From NCBI RefSeq assembly GCF_017591425.1, contig NW_024466413.1, forward strand, positions 1,798,001 through 1,862,000: DNA of 64,000 nucleotides, in the 5' to 3' direction. The notes beneath the pieces are model-generated. The model worked only from the letters and a program-made list of their open reading frames with translations, was not told the DNA's origin and ran no database searches. Below are positions 47,719-58,840 of this stretch, in pieces. The translations under genes and the position numbers were made by a program. This DNA comes from Ochotona curzoniae (Eukaryota > Chordata > Mammalia > Lagomorpha > Ochotonidae). Numbering within the stretch: the stretch's first letter is position 1; every line of letters starts with the position of its first letter.

Positions 47719-48046
47719 TTTTAAAGATTTATTTTTATTATTATTATTTTTTATTGGAAAGGCGAATATACAGAGAGGAGAGACAGAGAGGAAGATCTTC
47801 CGTCCGATGATTCACTCCCCAAGTGAGCACAATGGCCAATGCTATGCCGATCTGAAGCCAGGAGCCTCTTCCGGGTCTCCCACGCGGGTGCAGGGTCCCA
47901 AAGCCTTGGGCCGTCCTCGACTGCTTTCCTGGGCCACAGGCAGGGAGCTGGATGGGAAGCGGGGCTGCTGGGATAGAACCGGCACCCATATGGGATCCCG
48001 GGCATGCAAGGGGAGGATCTTAACCACTGCTCCACCGCTCCAGGCC
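47719..48046 (-). mobile_element. young full-length C-SINE nested in L1 3' UTR, with target-site duplication
   Basis: Minus strand, full length and little diverged: 'aagatttatttttattatta' tail reverse, 'acagagaggaagatcttccg', 'ccaaagccttgggccgtcct' and a head ending 'ctccaggcc'. The direct repeat 'ccatcattctgctattt' occurs at 47702-47718 and 48047-48063, identical over 17 bp. The A-box region is slightly altered. It is younger than the L1 that contains it. Confidence 0.97.
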
Positions 48047-48599
48047 CCATCATTCTGCTATTTAAGTGTATTCTAACATTGTATTATGGACAATGGCAGA
48101 GAGTCCAGAATCCTATTATCAAGATATGTTCAACAGTATCATTGGGAGTCCATCTTTGATTTGGAAGTAGAGATGCATACTGCATTGTGTCCTCACATCT
48201 GGATATGATAGTCTCTTATTACACAGTTACTATACATGCCCTTAAATGAAAAGCCACAATACAAAATCTACAGCGGAGGGAAAAGATGAAAATTTACAAT
48301 GTCCTAAACTTAAAAAAAAAGGAATACATAAAGACATGCTACTGAATGACTAATGTGTCACTGGAGAAATCAAAAAGAAAATCAAAAAACTTCTTGAAGA
48401 AAATGATGCTATTGTATAACCTATGAGTCAATGAAATATTTAATAAAAATTTAAATAAATGAAAATTAAAACAAAAATATCAAATTCATGAGATGGAGCA
48501 AATACAGTATTGAAAGGGCTATTGATCCTGCATTTTATATGAAGTTTGCCTTATATCAGAGAAAGCACATGTTAGTCTTTCTGGAATTGACTTATTATT

Positions 48600-51467
48600 T
48601 TGGTTTTGACTGACACTTCTCACGTTTTGGAAGAGTGTTGCCTGTGTTTTCCTCTAAGGCTGCTATCCAGTTATCCAGTAGCAGTTGTTGAAGAAAATAG
48701 GGTTTTCCTGGGGGTTATTTTCATTTCTCTCATAGAAGAGAACCTTCTGGGTTTCCATTCTGCTCCATCGATCTTCTGTTTTCCTGTGCCAGTACTAGGC
48801 TGCTTTGATCACCACTGCCCTGTAGCAGGTCTTGAGGTCTGGGATTGTGATTCTTCCAGCTTTATTCTTCAGGATAACTTTGTCTATTTGTGTCCTCTGT
48901 GTTTCCAGATGAACCTTAGTATCATCTTCTCTATTTTGGATGAGATTATTATTGGTATTTTGATTGGCAACACGTTAAATCTGTACATTACTTTCAGCAA
49001 TATGGACATTTTGCAGATGTTGATCCTGCCAATGAAACAACATGGTAAGTTTCTTCATCTGTTGATGTCTTCTTCTATTTCTTTATTGAAAGTTTTATAG
49101 TTTTCATCATAGAGGTCTTCTACATCTTTGGCTAGATTAATTATAAGGTATTAAGCTTCCTCTCCACTATTTTAAATGGGACTGTACTTATAATTTCTTT
49201 TTCTCAGCCATGGAATTATTTGGGTATGTTAGTGTCATTAATTTTTGTTCATTTTTTATCCAGGTAAACTGCTAAATTATTTTATGAGTTCCAATGGTCT
49301 CTTGGTTGGATCTTCTGGTCCTGCTAGGTAGACAATCATGTCATCTGCACAGAGGGATGATTTTAATTCTGCAGTACTGGTTTGAATTCTTCTAATTTGT
49401 TTTTCTTGCCTAATAGCTCTGGAAAGGTCTTTCAGTATTGTATTGACTAGCTGTGGTGAAAGTGGACATCCTTGTCTAATTCCAGATCTTAGTGGAAAAC
49501 CTTTCAGTTTTTACCCACTTAGAAGGGTGTTGGCATGGGTTTTTTCGAACATTGCTTTGTTTTGTTGGATGTTTCTTCTAAGTGCCTATCTTGCTTAATA
49601 TTTTTAGCATGAAATGGTGCTGAATTTTTTCAAATGCCTTATCTGCAGCTACTAAGATGAGCATAGGGCTTTTGTTTTGTAATTTGCTGATGTGGTGTAC
49701 CACATTTATTGATTTGCAGATGTCAAACCATCCCTGTATGCCAGGGATAAACCCCACCTGGTCAGGGTGAATGATCTGCCTGATGCTTTGTTGGATCCTG
49801 TTGGCTAGTATTTGGTTGATGATCTTTATATCTATGTTTATCAGGGACATCGATCTAAAATTCTCTTATTCTGTTGTATCTTTATCTGGTTTTGATATTT
49901 TATTTTCTGGCTTCTCTATAAAGGCACTATTGTCTTCATGGAAAGAGTTTAGAAGGATTGCCTCCCTTTCTATTTTTTGGAATTGCTTGTGGGAGTTTGG
50001 GTAAATTCTTCTTGAAACATATGGTAGAATTCAGCAGTTGAATCCATCTGGTCTAGGGTTTTTCTTGCTTGAGAGGGATTTAATTAATAGTTAAATCACA
50101 GTCCTTATTGTAGGTCTATTTAGGTTATTAATTGCCTCATCATTCCATTTTGGTAGATTGTATATGTCCAAAAATATATCCATTTCTTTTAGGTCTTCTG
50201 ATTTGTTGACACTTCACTCCTTGTAATAATTCCTAGTAATTCTATGTATGACCAAGGTACCTGTTATATTTCCTCTATTTTGGAATCTGATTCTATTGAT
50301 TTGTATCTTCTCCCTCCTTTGTTTTGATCATTTGGGCTACTGGGGGATCTCTTTTGGTGATTTTCTGAAAGAAACCAGACTTTGATTCATTGACCCTATG
50401 CACTGTTCTTTTGGTCTCTATTTTGTTTATTTCCTCCCTTATTTTAGTCATCTCTTTATTCCTGTTAATCTTGGGATTGCTTTTCTAGCTCCTTCAACTG
50501 TTAGTTTAGCTCATTTACTTGGTGTTTTTACAGTTTCTTGACAAAATCATTTAATAGAGACAAAATTTCCTCTTAACACTGCCTTGTCTAGGTCCCATAA
50601 GTTTTAATATACTATATTGAGGCCTTCATTTGCTTCAAAGAATTTTCAAAATGGCTCCTTTGATTTCCTCTGTAACCTATTGTTCACTTGGCAACATAGC
50701 ATTCAGTCTTCAGGTATTTGCATGTCTTCTGAGGTATTTTGACTCATGACCTCCAATTTCACTCCACGAAGGTCTGAGAGGATGCATGGTATAATTTCAT
50801 TTTTTTTTTAAATGATGAGACTTGTTTTGTGGCCTTAAATGTGTTCAATAATAGATAGTGTTCCATGTACTGATGAAAAAATATATGTTCTCTGTCTGTA
50901 GAAGGAAAGGTTCAGTAGATACCAATCAAGTCCATTTGTTTCAATGTCTTACTGAGTGCTCTCTTGTTTGCTTGCTGAGTTTCTGTCTCATTGATCTGTC
51001 CATTGATGTTAATAGGTTATTAAGTTCCCCCACTGCTACCATACTGGAGTCTACTTTTCCCTTTAAATCCATTAATATTTGTTTCATGGACCTAGGCACC
51101 CATATTTGGCGCATATACATTTATTATGCTAATTTCTTCTTGCTGGATGGAGCCTTTGATCATTATGTGGTGTGCTTTTTCAGCTCGCTCAATGTTTTTC
51201 ATGTCAAAGTCTATATTATCTGATGTAAGCTGATGTAAGAATGGATATGGCAGTTCATTTTGCCTTTCAATTACCCTGGCTTATCTTTTTCCATCTTTTC
51301 ACTTTCTCTTTCCACTTATCTTTGTTGGAGAGATGTGTCCCCTGTAGGCAAAAGATAGGTGGGTTTTGCTTTTTGATCCACTCCACTAATCTGTGATGTT
51401 TCACTGATGAGATTAATCCATTTACATTCAGGGTTAATATGAATTGGTGGTAATTTGGTTCAGTCAT
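48600..51467 (-). pseudogene. L1 ORF2 remnant (endonuclease and reverse transcriptase)
   Basis: ORF2p normally nicks DNA with an N-terminal APE-like endonuclease and primes reverse transcription there. Visible: 'LNVNGL' at the start, 'RLVEWIKKQNPPIFC' and the following motif where the catalytic Glu is replaced by Gly (codon at plus 51339-51341 reads GGG on the minus strand). The RT fingers/palm block '[20 protein letters not shown]' lies within 49850-49578, and the active-site motif reads CADD (normally FADD/YADD) at 49340-49348 plus flank. Several stops and frameshifts separate these blocks, and the C-terminal cysteine-rich domain was not found. The 166-codon plus frame at 48600-49100 is an antisense shadow of it. 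Confidence 0.88.
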
Positions 51468-51504
51468 TTTAGCAATGGATTTTTCAATGTTTAAGTTTGT
51501 CTTA

Positions 51505-52450
51505 GGTTATGATTTTACTGGGATGTTCTCTACATTTGCTTTTGGTTTTTGTAACCACTCTTCCTTTTCTCTGACAAGGGAATGTCTTTAAATATGATTT
51601 GTAGGGCAGATCTGGAAGAAGTGAATATTTTGAGCTTTCTTTACAGTGGTTGAATTTTATTTCATTTTGAAAGACAAAGAAACCTTTGCTGAGCACATTA
51701 TTCTGGGCTGACATTTTTTTCCTTTTAGAATCTGGAATATGTCACTCCATTCTCTTCTGGAATGTGTAGTTTCCTCTGAGAGTTCAGCTGTGAGTCTGAT
51801 TGCCATTGCTCTATAGGTCAATTGATATTTTTTACACGTACATTTAAGGATCTTTTTCTTATGTCCACTTGAAAAGAGCTCAATTATCATGTGCCGTATT
51901 GAAGATCATTTTTATTCAACACTATTGAAAGTTCTGTGTCTCTCCTGTATCTTGTTTCCTAATTATTATTCCAAATTAGAGAAATTTTCATTCATTTTTC
52001 ATTGAATATTGCTTTGAACCCAGCTTCTCCTTTTGCATATTCTGGAACTCCCATAATTCTTATATTTAGTATTCTAATATTGTCTCTTGAATCTTGAATC
52101 CTTTTTTTTTTTCCTTAGTTTGACCCAGCACCACTTCCAGCTTTTTGATTGTTTCCCCATTATGGCAAGAAATATCTTCCAAGTCTGAGATTCTTTTTTC
52201 TGCATTGCTGATCCTATTACTGAGATTTTCATTGAGATTTTAGTATACTACTTTGTGTCTATTTCTAATGATTCAGCTTGATTTTTATTTTTGGTGTTCC
52301 TATTACTTGTGTGGCATATGTATTGAGTTCCTTGAACTCTTTTACGTGCTTCTTGATAAGAAGTTTTATAGCAAGCTTTTAAACTTCTTTCCTCCCATTT
52401 TCTAGATGTTTTCCTCAGTTGACTCTGGGGTTGAGGCATCAGCAATATTC
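51505..52450 (-). pseudogene. L1 ORF1 remnant
   Basis: The C-terminal domain is visible at 51890-51657 ('LTAELSEETTHSRREWSDIF' and 'FQILKGKKCQPRI'), and a Lys/Glu-rich N-terminal part in another frame at 52445-52248. At least two frame changes and a stop lie between them. ORF1 ends about 40 bases before the ORF2 start, normal L1 spacing. Confidence 0.75.
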
Positions 52451-52459
52451 ATTGTGTCT

Positions 52460-53215
52460 TTGTCTCTTCTTTTACTCTTGTTTATTTCACTTCCGTGTAG
52501 CAGATGCTTCTTCTTAGGGCAGGTTTCTAAGCAGTGTCGTCCACATGTCTAGAGGTCAGTTTTACTCATTGCATTTGGTACCCGGTTCTTCAATTATAAT
52601 CACTTGTGCCAATCTCTCCAGTGAGTTTTAGTGATGAACTCCTGTGTTGGTCCTCCAGCACTCTGTAAATCCCCGGCTTCTGGCTCACCTCTCTGCACAT
52701 CCTGTGATCCTGTGTGGTGGTTGCACTTTCGCCTGTACAGCCTTTTCCCGCTTCTGGTTCAAGCAGATTCCCGGAAGACACCAGCTGTCCTAAGCAACCA
52801 CACAAAATGGCACACAACGCGACAGTCATGAAATTGTCAACCTTTAAATCCACCCTGGTCCTGAACCGTGCATTCAGGGGCTGCTGCCCTGTTTCTGCTC
52901 GTGGTTGGGCCAAAAAAATCAGCTTCTTTGCCTGTGCTTACCGCCTGGGCTCTCGGTGAACTCCCTTTCCCACTTGGCTGCTGGTGGAGCTTGTTGTATT
53001 GCCGCTTGGTGACCACTGCTAAGGTGTGAGCAGTGCATCACCCTTCTGTTGTCTCCGCTGCTTCCCTGCGTCCATGCGTCTCCAGGACCTGACATCGGCC
53101 TGTCCTCTCGTGTTTCCTGGAATCAGCTTTACCCCACCTAGTTATTCTCCATCAGTTTAAACCTGTCTGCACCCTACAGCTCCATCTTGCCTGCCTTGTG
53201 ATCTCTCACTCTAAG
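52460..53215 (-). promoter_or_regulatory. L1 5' UTR remnant
   Basis: G+C-richer non-coding sequence upstream of ORF1 on the minus strand, similar in order to the 5' UTR of the L1 at 6530-7690. The 107-codon minus frame at 52590-52913 lies inside it and is not a gene. The 5' end is near the 'ctccatcttg' motif at about 53181 or shortly after. Confidence 0.6.
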
Positions 53216-54094
53216 CTGGCCTTTGTTTCTCCAGCTCCAAATAAGGTAAATACAATAAATGACTAATTTTATTCCAAAAATGAATATAGAAGAACTTCAA
53301 TGAAAATCCTTGTCTGATTCAGGAACTCTATCCTTATCATCACATTTTTTTTTTCTGAACTTGCTGGTGAGTGCCTATAAAATAGACTTATATATAACCT
53401 ACTGAAAATTTCATAAGTATTCATTTTCATATTCACCACCATCACTCAATTTCCTGGCTTATACCCAATTTGTTTGTTAAGTAAATTAAGGAATAAACAC
53501 GGCAGTTCTGGTGGAGAGCGTGGAAGACAGGTGCATGCTGGGGAAGCTTTACCACATTCTAGCAAAGTTGCAATCTTTGAGCAGATGTGTAGATATGTTC
53601 TCTCCTCTGAGTGGCAAGTGTCTAATGCGGGAGATAAGCCCTGTCTAGGATTACACGTTCTCTCTCTACCACTCTCTGTCAATACTCAGGAACATGAAAT
53701 GCAGAGATGGAGAAGCGCAAGGAAAAGTTGATCAGGCAGACAGCAAAGTAACGTGGGAGATCAAAAAGCACTCATGGTGGTGAGCTTAACAGAACCCCAT
53801 CTGAGAATAAGCCAGAGGCTCCAGATGCCAGCAAGGCACGAGGCTTTGAACAGCAACTCTGTCCAGCCGTGGCCACCGTTTCCTGCCACTGAATGCCTTG
53901 ACGCAGGCCTACTTCACCAGCTAATGCTTTCATTTGTGTTACAACAGAAATCGAAAATTGGATGCTGACATTTTTAGGCTAATGGAGAGTATACACCAGG
54001 GAACCTGGTTATATTTTGTTTTCGTGTTTGTTTACAGATTTGAAGCCACGATTTTCTCACTCTTGGCATGTGTAGTTTTACAGGCTCACTTGTA
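53216..54094. other. unique non-coding sequence
   Basis: Nothing recognised. Opposite-strand frames at 53446-53731 have no domain. Confidence 0.4.
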
Positions 54095-54305
54095 TTTTAT
54101 TTGTATATATTTTTATTTATATGAGAGACACACATATACATAGATATAGGATAGATACATAGGTAGACAGCACACACACACACACACTCACGCAGGTTCT
54201 CTCATGTCTGTAACAGCTCTCGGCTGGGGCTGAAGCTCATCACAGGCCAGGTCACCTGTGTGTGGCAGGGATACAGCCACTTGAGCCATCAACACGATCA
54301 GTGTC
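54095..54305 (-). mobile_element. old C-SINE 3' half, antisense, with CA tract
   Basis: 'tatatttttatttatatgag' tail reverse, then a (CA)n run at 54171-54187, 'gcaggttctctcatgtctgt' and 'gggatacagccacttgagcc'. The remainder of the body is lost. Confidence 0.5.
54171..54187 (+). repeat. (CA)n microsatellite, short
   Basis: Eight CA units within the old SINE remnant. Confidence 0.9.
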
Positions 54306-56332
54306 TGTGCTGACAGGTATCATCCAAATTTTAATAATAAGGGTATAACTGCTCTAAATAGGCCTTACATTTCTGACTTCAGTTGGACTTTTTTTTCACA
54401 TGGGATACTCCACAAAGGAAATTCTTGGAAGTTCTGGAGGACATACCCTGATCAGCTTCGATCAATCCACGTCTTGGCGCTGCTATGCTGACTTACCACA
54501 AATGCATAATGGAGCAATTATTCCAGCTTTCATTGCTTCTGCTTCAGCACATCCAAGCCCTGGGTCAAGACTGCTTGCTCTGACCTGTGACCAAGGGCAT
54601 CAGATTCTGCACAATGCGCAAGCCCGTCAGTGCAGACAGCACTGAACAACAGGGCTTAGTCTGCTCGTGCTTGCAGACTCCAGCCTGTTTTTCTCTCTTA
54701 CTCCCATTTCACATCTTTCTTCCCTTCCTGGAAAATTGTAAAGAGGACTTCCATGTTGGGATGCACTCAAATAGCAGAATGATGGACTTAAGAATGCTTA
54801 TGAAGGATCGTATTATTGCAAAACCCTCGGGGTAGTTTAGTTCTGTTTTCTTCCTGATTGCTACGACATCAAAATTGAACTGCGTCCCAAATCTGTAGAA
54901 TCCATAGCTACTTCCAAACACCGAGCTTACTGGAGAAAATCGTACTTGTGTGTCTACTGTGTCTCTCTGAACCTTGGTCGAAAACTTAGTGAAACAATGA
55001 ACCTGTCACAATAAACCAGAAAGGGATTCCTTAGAGAAGATAGAACTGTAGTTGAACAATCACGTAACTTCTTAGTGACAGATGTCGCTGTGGTTGGACA
55101 CTCCTGCTGAGGTCACATATTGCAACATATTGGAATACATGGCTTGCTACACTCCGCCATCCACACTCACTATGGTGGCATGGCAAGGAACTCTCCCTGC
55201 CTCTTATCGCATAATTACTATACTGTCTGTGTTATCATTGAAGCTTTTCCTCTCGGTGACCTCACATTGCCTCTCGCTTTACCCTCCTCCATCTGCAAAG
55301 ATTTCTGTTTTCATTTAACAAAAATGACTCTTTCTCACACAGACATACATGACCCCAAATACACATCACCCTCTAATAACATTCATTCATTTTATAATCT
55401 CTCATACCCACAATTCTTGGTAGAATTATTGAAGCTCCTCTCAGTTTCAACTTCCTCCTTTTTCCCAAGAAAACCTTAAAGTCAAATAAATATTATTTTA
55501 AGTGTGGGAAATCTTGTACACCATATGTGTGATATTAGTATGATTTATATCCAATGAAGGTATGCATAATTTACATCTTCTAAATAGGAGTTATGGTAAT
55601 TAAACATTTTGTGCCATATTTTTGTAGGCCATATATATAGTGGATAAAACATATCACATCATCAGAAATCATATTTGAACAAAGCAAAACATGAGTTGTA
55701 TGTCTAATGTGACTACAGGTCTGAAATAATATGCTTAAACAAACTGAAAGGGAACTTGCCAGGGGGCAATACACACTCTGGGCAGAGGAAGCCCACCTGG
55801 GCTTTCTTCAGCACAGATATTGATGGAGAGAAGATGAAGCTGTAATGGCTTAGTCTCCACCTGCCCAGGACCAGAGGTCCCGTTTAGATGGCATTAGCCT
55901 TCTTCCTGGATCTGTTTGCTCAAAAGTAAATCATTGGAAAACGTCATAGCGATGGTTGTTTAGTCAGGTAAGAGCAGGATTTGGATTCTGATTGGAATGA
56001 ATGCAATGGACAGACTTGTGTGGCAACTCCTGCAGCATAAGACACTGCCTGGATCAAAGCAGTGGACACAACCTCTTCACACTGCCATGTCAAGGAGAGA
56101 GGCCCTAGCGTTCTGAGAAGGTAAGATTTGAACTTGCAATTCCAGGTCATTATTTAGGCCTATTTCTTATGGTAGGAGGAAGATTGCCTTATTGTCAGTA
56201 TGCTTTGCTTGTGACTTGTAGTTAGATTTGTGGCAGATGACCTATGATTTTCACTAATAGCAGTAGTCTTACACATGCTATGAGGAGGAATGAAAACGTG
56301 CTAAGTGTTTTCATGACAAAAAATAGGGCAAT
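54306..56332. other. unique non-coding sequence
   Basis: 2 kb without recognised elements. The 119-codon plus frame at 55120-55479 shows no domain. Confidence 0.45.
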
Positions 56333-56670
56333 GGGCCTGGAGCGGTAGCCTAGTGGCTAAATTCCTGGGCTTGCACATGCCGGGATCCCATATGGGCACT
56401 AGTTTATACCCTCGCTGCTCTACTTCCCATCCAGTTCCCTGCTTATGGCCTGGGAAAGCAGTTGAGGACCGCCCAAAGCCTTGGGACCCAGCATCTGTCT
56501 GGGAGACCCAGAAGAAGATCCTGGCTCCTGGCTTCAGATCAGCACAGCTCCAGCAGATAGGGCCACTTGGGGAGTGAACCAGTGGATTCAAGATCTTTCT
56601 CTACCTTTCTCTCCTTCTCTCTGTAAATATGAGTTTCCAATAAAAACAAATAAATCTTTCAAAAAAGTAG
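56333..56670 (+). mobile_element. C-SINE, sense, full length
   Basis: 'gggcctggagcggtagccta' head with A box, 'gccgggatcccatatgggca', 'agcagttgaggaccgcccaa', 'agccttgggacccagcatct', 'ggcttcagatcagcacagct' and an 'aaaaacaaataaatctttca' tail. Both Pol III boxes are recognisable. Confidence 0.96.
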
Positions 56671-57434
56671 GATAAAGCATTTATTTCTCTTCATTCCACT
56701 CTTTTTTCTTCCTCTCCTTTTCATTTTGCCTTCCTATATCTAAAACTTCTGAATCTCTACAATTTTTAAATTACATTTATAACTTACGACAATCAAATAA
56801 ACTTTAAATATAGTATTCAGCAGTCACGACATATACACAATAACTTTTGAGGCAGGCATGCTAATGAGAAACTCCACCATTTAGCTACAGGGAATGTGGA
56901 TAAAATAAATTAGCAATCAAATTACTAATACTTGTTAGTTTCTATGTTAAGAAAATGTGGTTCAGCAATGTATAATTTTCTACTTCAAACCAAAAATAGA
57001 AATCCCGCACAGGGAAGGACATGGAGATGAGTGAGCTTATCCAACAACATTGCTGTGGAGGCTGATGAGAAAGCATTGTCAACGTTCCAGCCAACTCAAT
57101 GTGATGCATGCGAAAGTGCTCGCAATAGTCAGGAGGATAAGAAAGTAATGCGATCCCCAATTTCTAGGGTCAGGTCTCTATTAAGCTGGGATGATATTAA
57201 AGGAATAGAAATTATAATAGCTTCAAATTGCTTATCCCAACCCGACATTTCTGTATCTCATCTTCCCTCTTTCAGTCAAATGAATTTCTCCAATAAAAGC
57301 GTCGTAAAGAATTCACACAGGCATGAAGGTGTGAGGAGGTCTTTCGTTTTTTTAACATGACTGCCTGACTCCTTATGAAGCCGGGGAGATGCAGTCCAAA
57401 GCAAATGAATGGTCTGTGGGGTAGAGAGGGCAAG
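56671..57434. other. unique non-coding sequence
   Basis: Nothing recognised. The 109-codon plus frame at 57031-57360 has no domain. Confidence 0.4.
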
Positions 57435-57515
57435 CTTATGTTAGGGTCTGCTCTTGACTGCCCCCTGCCCCCAAAACGACAAAGAGTCTCACTGGTAATG
57501 CAAAAGCAAGCAAAG

Positions 57516-57521
57516 TTTATT
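57516..57521 (-). terminator. LTR polyadenylation signal AATAAA
   Basis: The minus strand reads 'gcacaataaactttgcttgc', a canonical hexamer at the expected R-region position of the solo LTR. Confidence 0.75.
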
Positions 57522-57606
57522 GTGCCAGCATGCTGGGGTCAGACCGTTCTTGGAGCACTCAGGCCAGCCAAGCAGGGGTCAGACCCTGAACTAGTAAAGG
57601 CCGCTA

Positions 57607-57672
57607 ATTCTATAGGCCCCTTTGGACGTTACATACATCATAACCCATGCAAATCCAAACACATTCTCCAAT
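57607..57672 (-). promoter_or_regulatory. LTR U3 promoter elements
   Basis: On the minus strand in transcription order: CCAAT-box type 'gattgg' (57667-57672), octamer ATTTGCAT (57647-57654, ATGCAAAT on plus) and a TATA-like 'cctatagaat' (57607-57616). Spacing fits a Pol II promoter upstream of the R region. Activity is not shown by sequence. Confidence 0.55.
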
Positions 57673-57784
57673 CAAAGTAACACACTTCAAGCACATCATG
57701 GCCATGGGATCTGGGTATCCCACAGCTCATCCTGCTTCCTAGAACTGGACAAATGCCTTGCCACCCAGGTGGATTCTATAGATA

Positions 57785-57831
57785 AGGCTTGTGGCTCTGG
57801 TCACTGTAGATCAGGCTTGTGACACTGGTCA
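57785..57831 (-). repeat. direct repeats in LTR U3
   Basis: 'aggcttgtggctctggtca' (57785-57803) is followed 28-29 bases later by 'aggcttgtgacactggtca', an imperfect direct repeat as in enhancer-bearing U3 regions. Confidence 0.7.
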
Positions 57832-57994
57832 GTGGCCCTGACGCATCCTGACTAGGGTGGCATCTCCCAATGGCCCTGGTTTATCCTAACTAAGCAAAGC
57901 AGCAGCTCCTTGGCACCGAGGGGCCTAGCAACCTGGCTGGCCTAGCATCCTACTATTCTAACACTCTAACATTATACTGACACTCTAACACTTA

Positions 57995-58334
57995 ATGAGT
58001 GAAGGGACTGTCGCTGTGGACTGGTCACAAGTTCAGACAGGTCATCTGGGGTTCTGCCTACAGATGATACCACATCCAAGCATCGCATGCCTCGTCTCTC
58101 AGCATACAGACATGGTTCCCTCAGTTGCTAGGGGCTTTATTTCTTTTTTCTTATTTTTAGATGCTAGTGAATTGTACTGTCTCTTCTGCTCTAATACAAA
58201 TTTTTCCTAACATAATACAGCTCTCTAAAACCCAATATGCTTGTGTCTTTTACGGGTTTTATGCCTGTGTAGTTTCACGTGACTCTAAACAATTGTGCAC
58301 AAGAGGAATTTGTGACTTAATGCCAGATAAGTAA
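57995..58334. other. unique non-coding sequence
   Basis: Nothing recognised beyond the LTR. Confidence 0.4.
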
Positions 58335-58580
58335 CTCTTGGAGTGGTGCAGAGTGTTCAGTTGCCACACTGGAGATGCTACCTCGTGTCTCGGCTGCTGC
58401 ACCTTTCCCATTCAGCCTCATGATAAAGCACTGGAGAGACCAGGGATCATGGCCCAGGCACTTGGCTATTGGTTTGGGCCTGGATATTTGAGGAGTGTGA
58501 CTGTGGATGGAACATTTTTTGTCTTTCACAGATACTCTCTTTCTTATTTTGCTTTAAAATAAAATCAATAAATACTTAAA
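58335..58580 (+). mobile_element. old C-SINE, sense
   Basis: 'gtggtgcagagtgttcagtt', 'cggctgctgcacctttccca', 'ttcagcctcatgataaagca', 'gatcatggcccaggcacttg' and a 'aaaataaaatcaataaa' tail match an older C-SINE subfamily in order. Confidence 0.65.
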
Positions 58581-58665
58581 ATCAATGAACAATGAAGAAA
58601 TTGAAGATGTCCTTGATAATAACATTGGGTAGTTTAGAGATTTGATTGTCTTGGAAATGATTTAC

Positions 58666-58840
58666 TGGGCCCTGCGCAATGGCTCAATGCCTGAATCCTC
58701 ACCTCTGGCTTTGGCTCGGCTCAACTCTGACAGTTGTGGCCACTTGGGGAGTGAACCAGCAATTGGAAGATCTTTCTGTCTATACTTCTCTCTGTAAATT
58801 TGACTGTCCAATAAAAACAAATAAATCTTAAAAAATGAGT
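58666..58840 (+). mobile_element. C-SINE, sense, large internal deletion
   Basis: Head 'gggccctgcgcaatggctca' is joined within about 35 bases to 'ggctttggctcggctcaact', then 'ggccacttggggagtgaacc' and an 'aataaaaacaaataaatctt' tail. The B box and most of the body are missing. Confidence 0.92.

Larger units (their letters stand above)
47557..53215 (-). mobile_element. large L1 retrotransposon, antisense, nearly complete but defective
   Basis: Minus-strand order: 5' UTR (about 53215-52460), ORF1 remnant (about 52450-51505), ORF2 (about 51467-48600) and 3' UTR (about 48590-47557) interrupted by a C-SINE (47719-48046). The element spans about 5.7 kb including the SINE. Distances from ORF2 start to the RT active site (about 700 codons) fit full-length L1, but only about 0.75 kb of coding follows the active site where about 1.7 kb is usual, so the ORF2 C-terminal part seems deleted near 48595. 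Stops and frameshifts break both frames. Confidence 0.92.
57439..57990 (-). mobile_element. solo LTR of an endogenous retrovirus (ERV1-like), antisense
   Basis: A 552-bp block bounded by the inverted termini TGTTAG...CTAACA and flanked by the 4-bp direct repeat CTTA (57435-57438 and 57991-57994); 4-bp duplications are typical of gammaretrovirus-like ERV1 integration. On the minus strand it has U3-type direct repeats, a CCAAT box, an octamer, a TATA-like 'cctatagaat', and an AATAAA (plus 57516-57521) about 80 bases before the 3' end, the order of a retroviral LTR. No gag, pol or env lies next to it, so it is a solo LTR left by LTR-LTR recombination. The 101-codon frame across its edge is not a gene. 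Confidence 0.85.

Noticed and set aside
48600..49100. Longest open frame (166 codons, plus strand)
   Set aside because: It is the antisense reading of L1 ORF2; the opposite strand has the L1 order and motifs.
52590..52913. 107-codon minus frame with a possible hydrophobic segment
   Set aside because: Located in the L1 5' UTR, upstream of ORF1.
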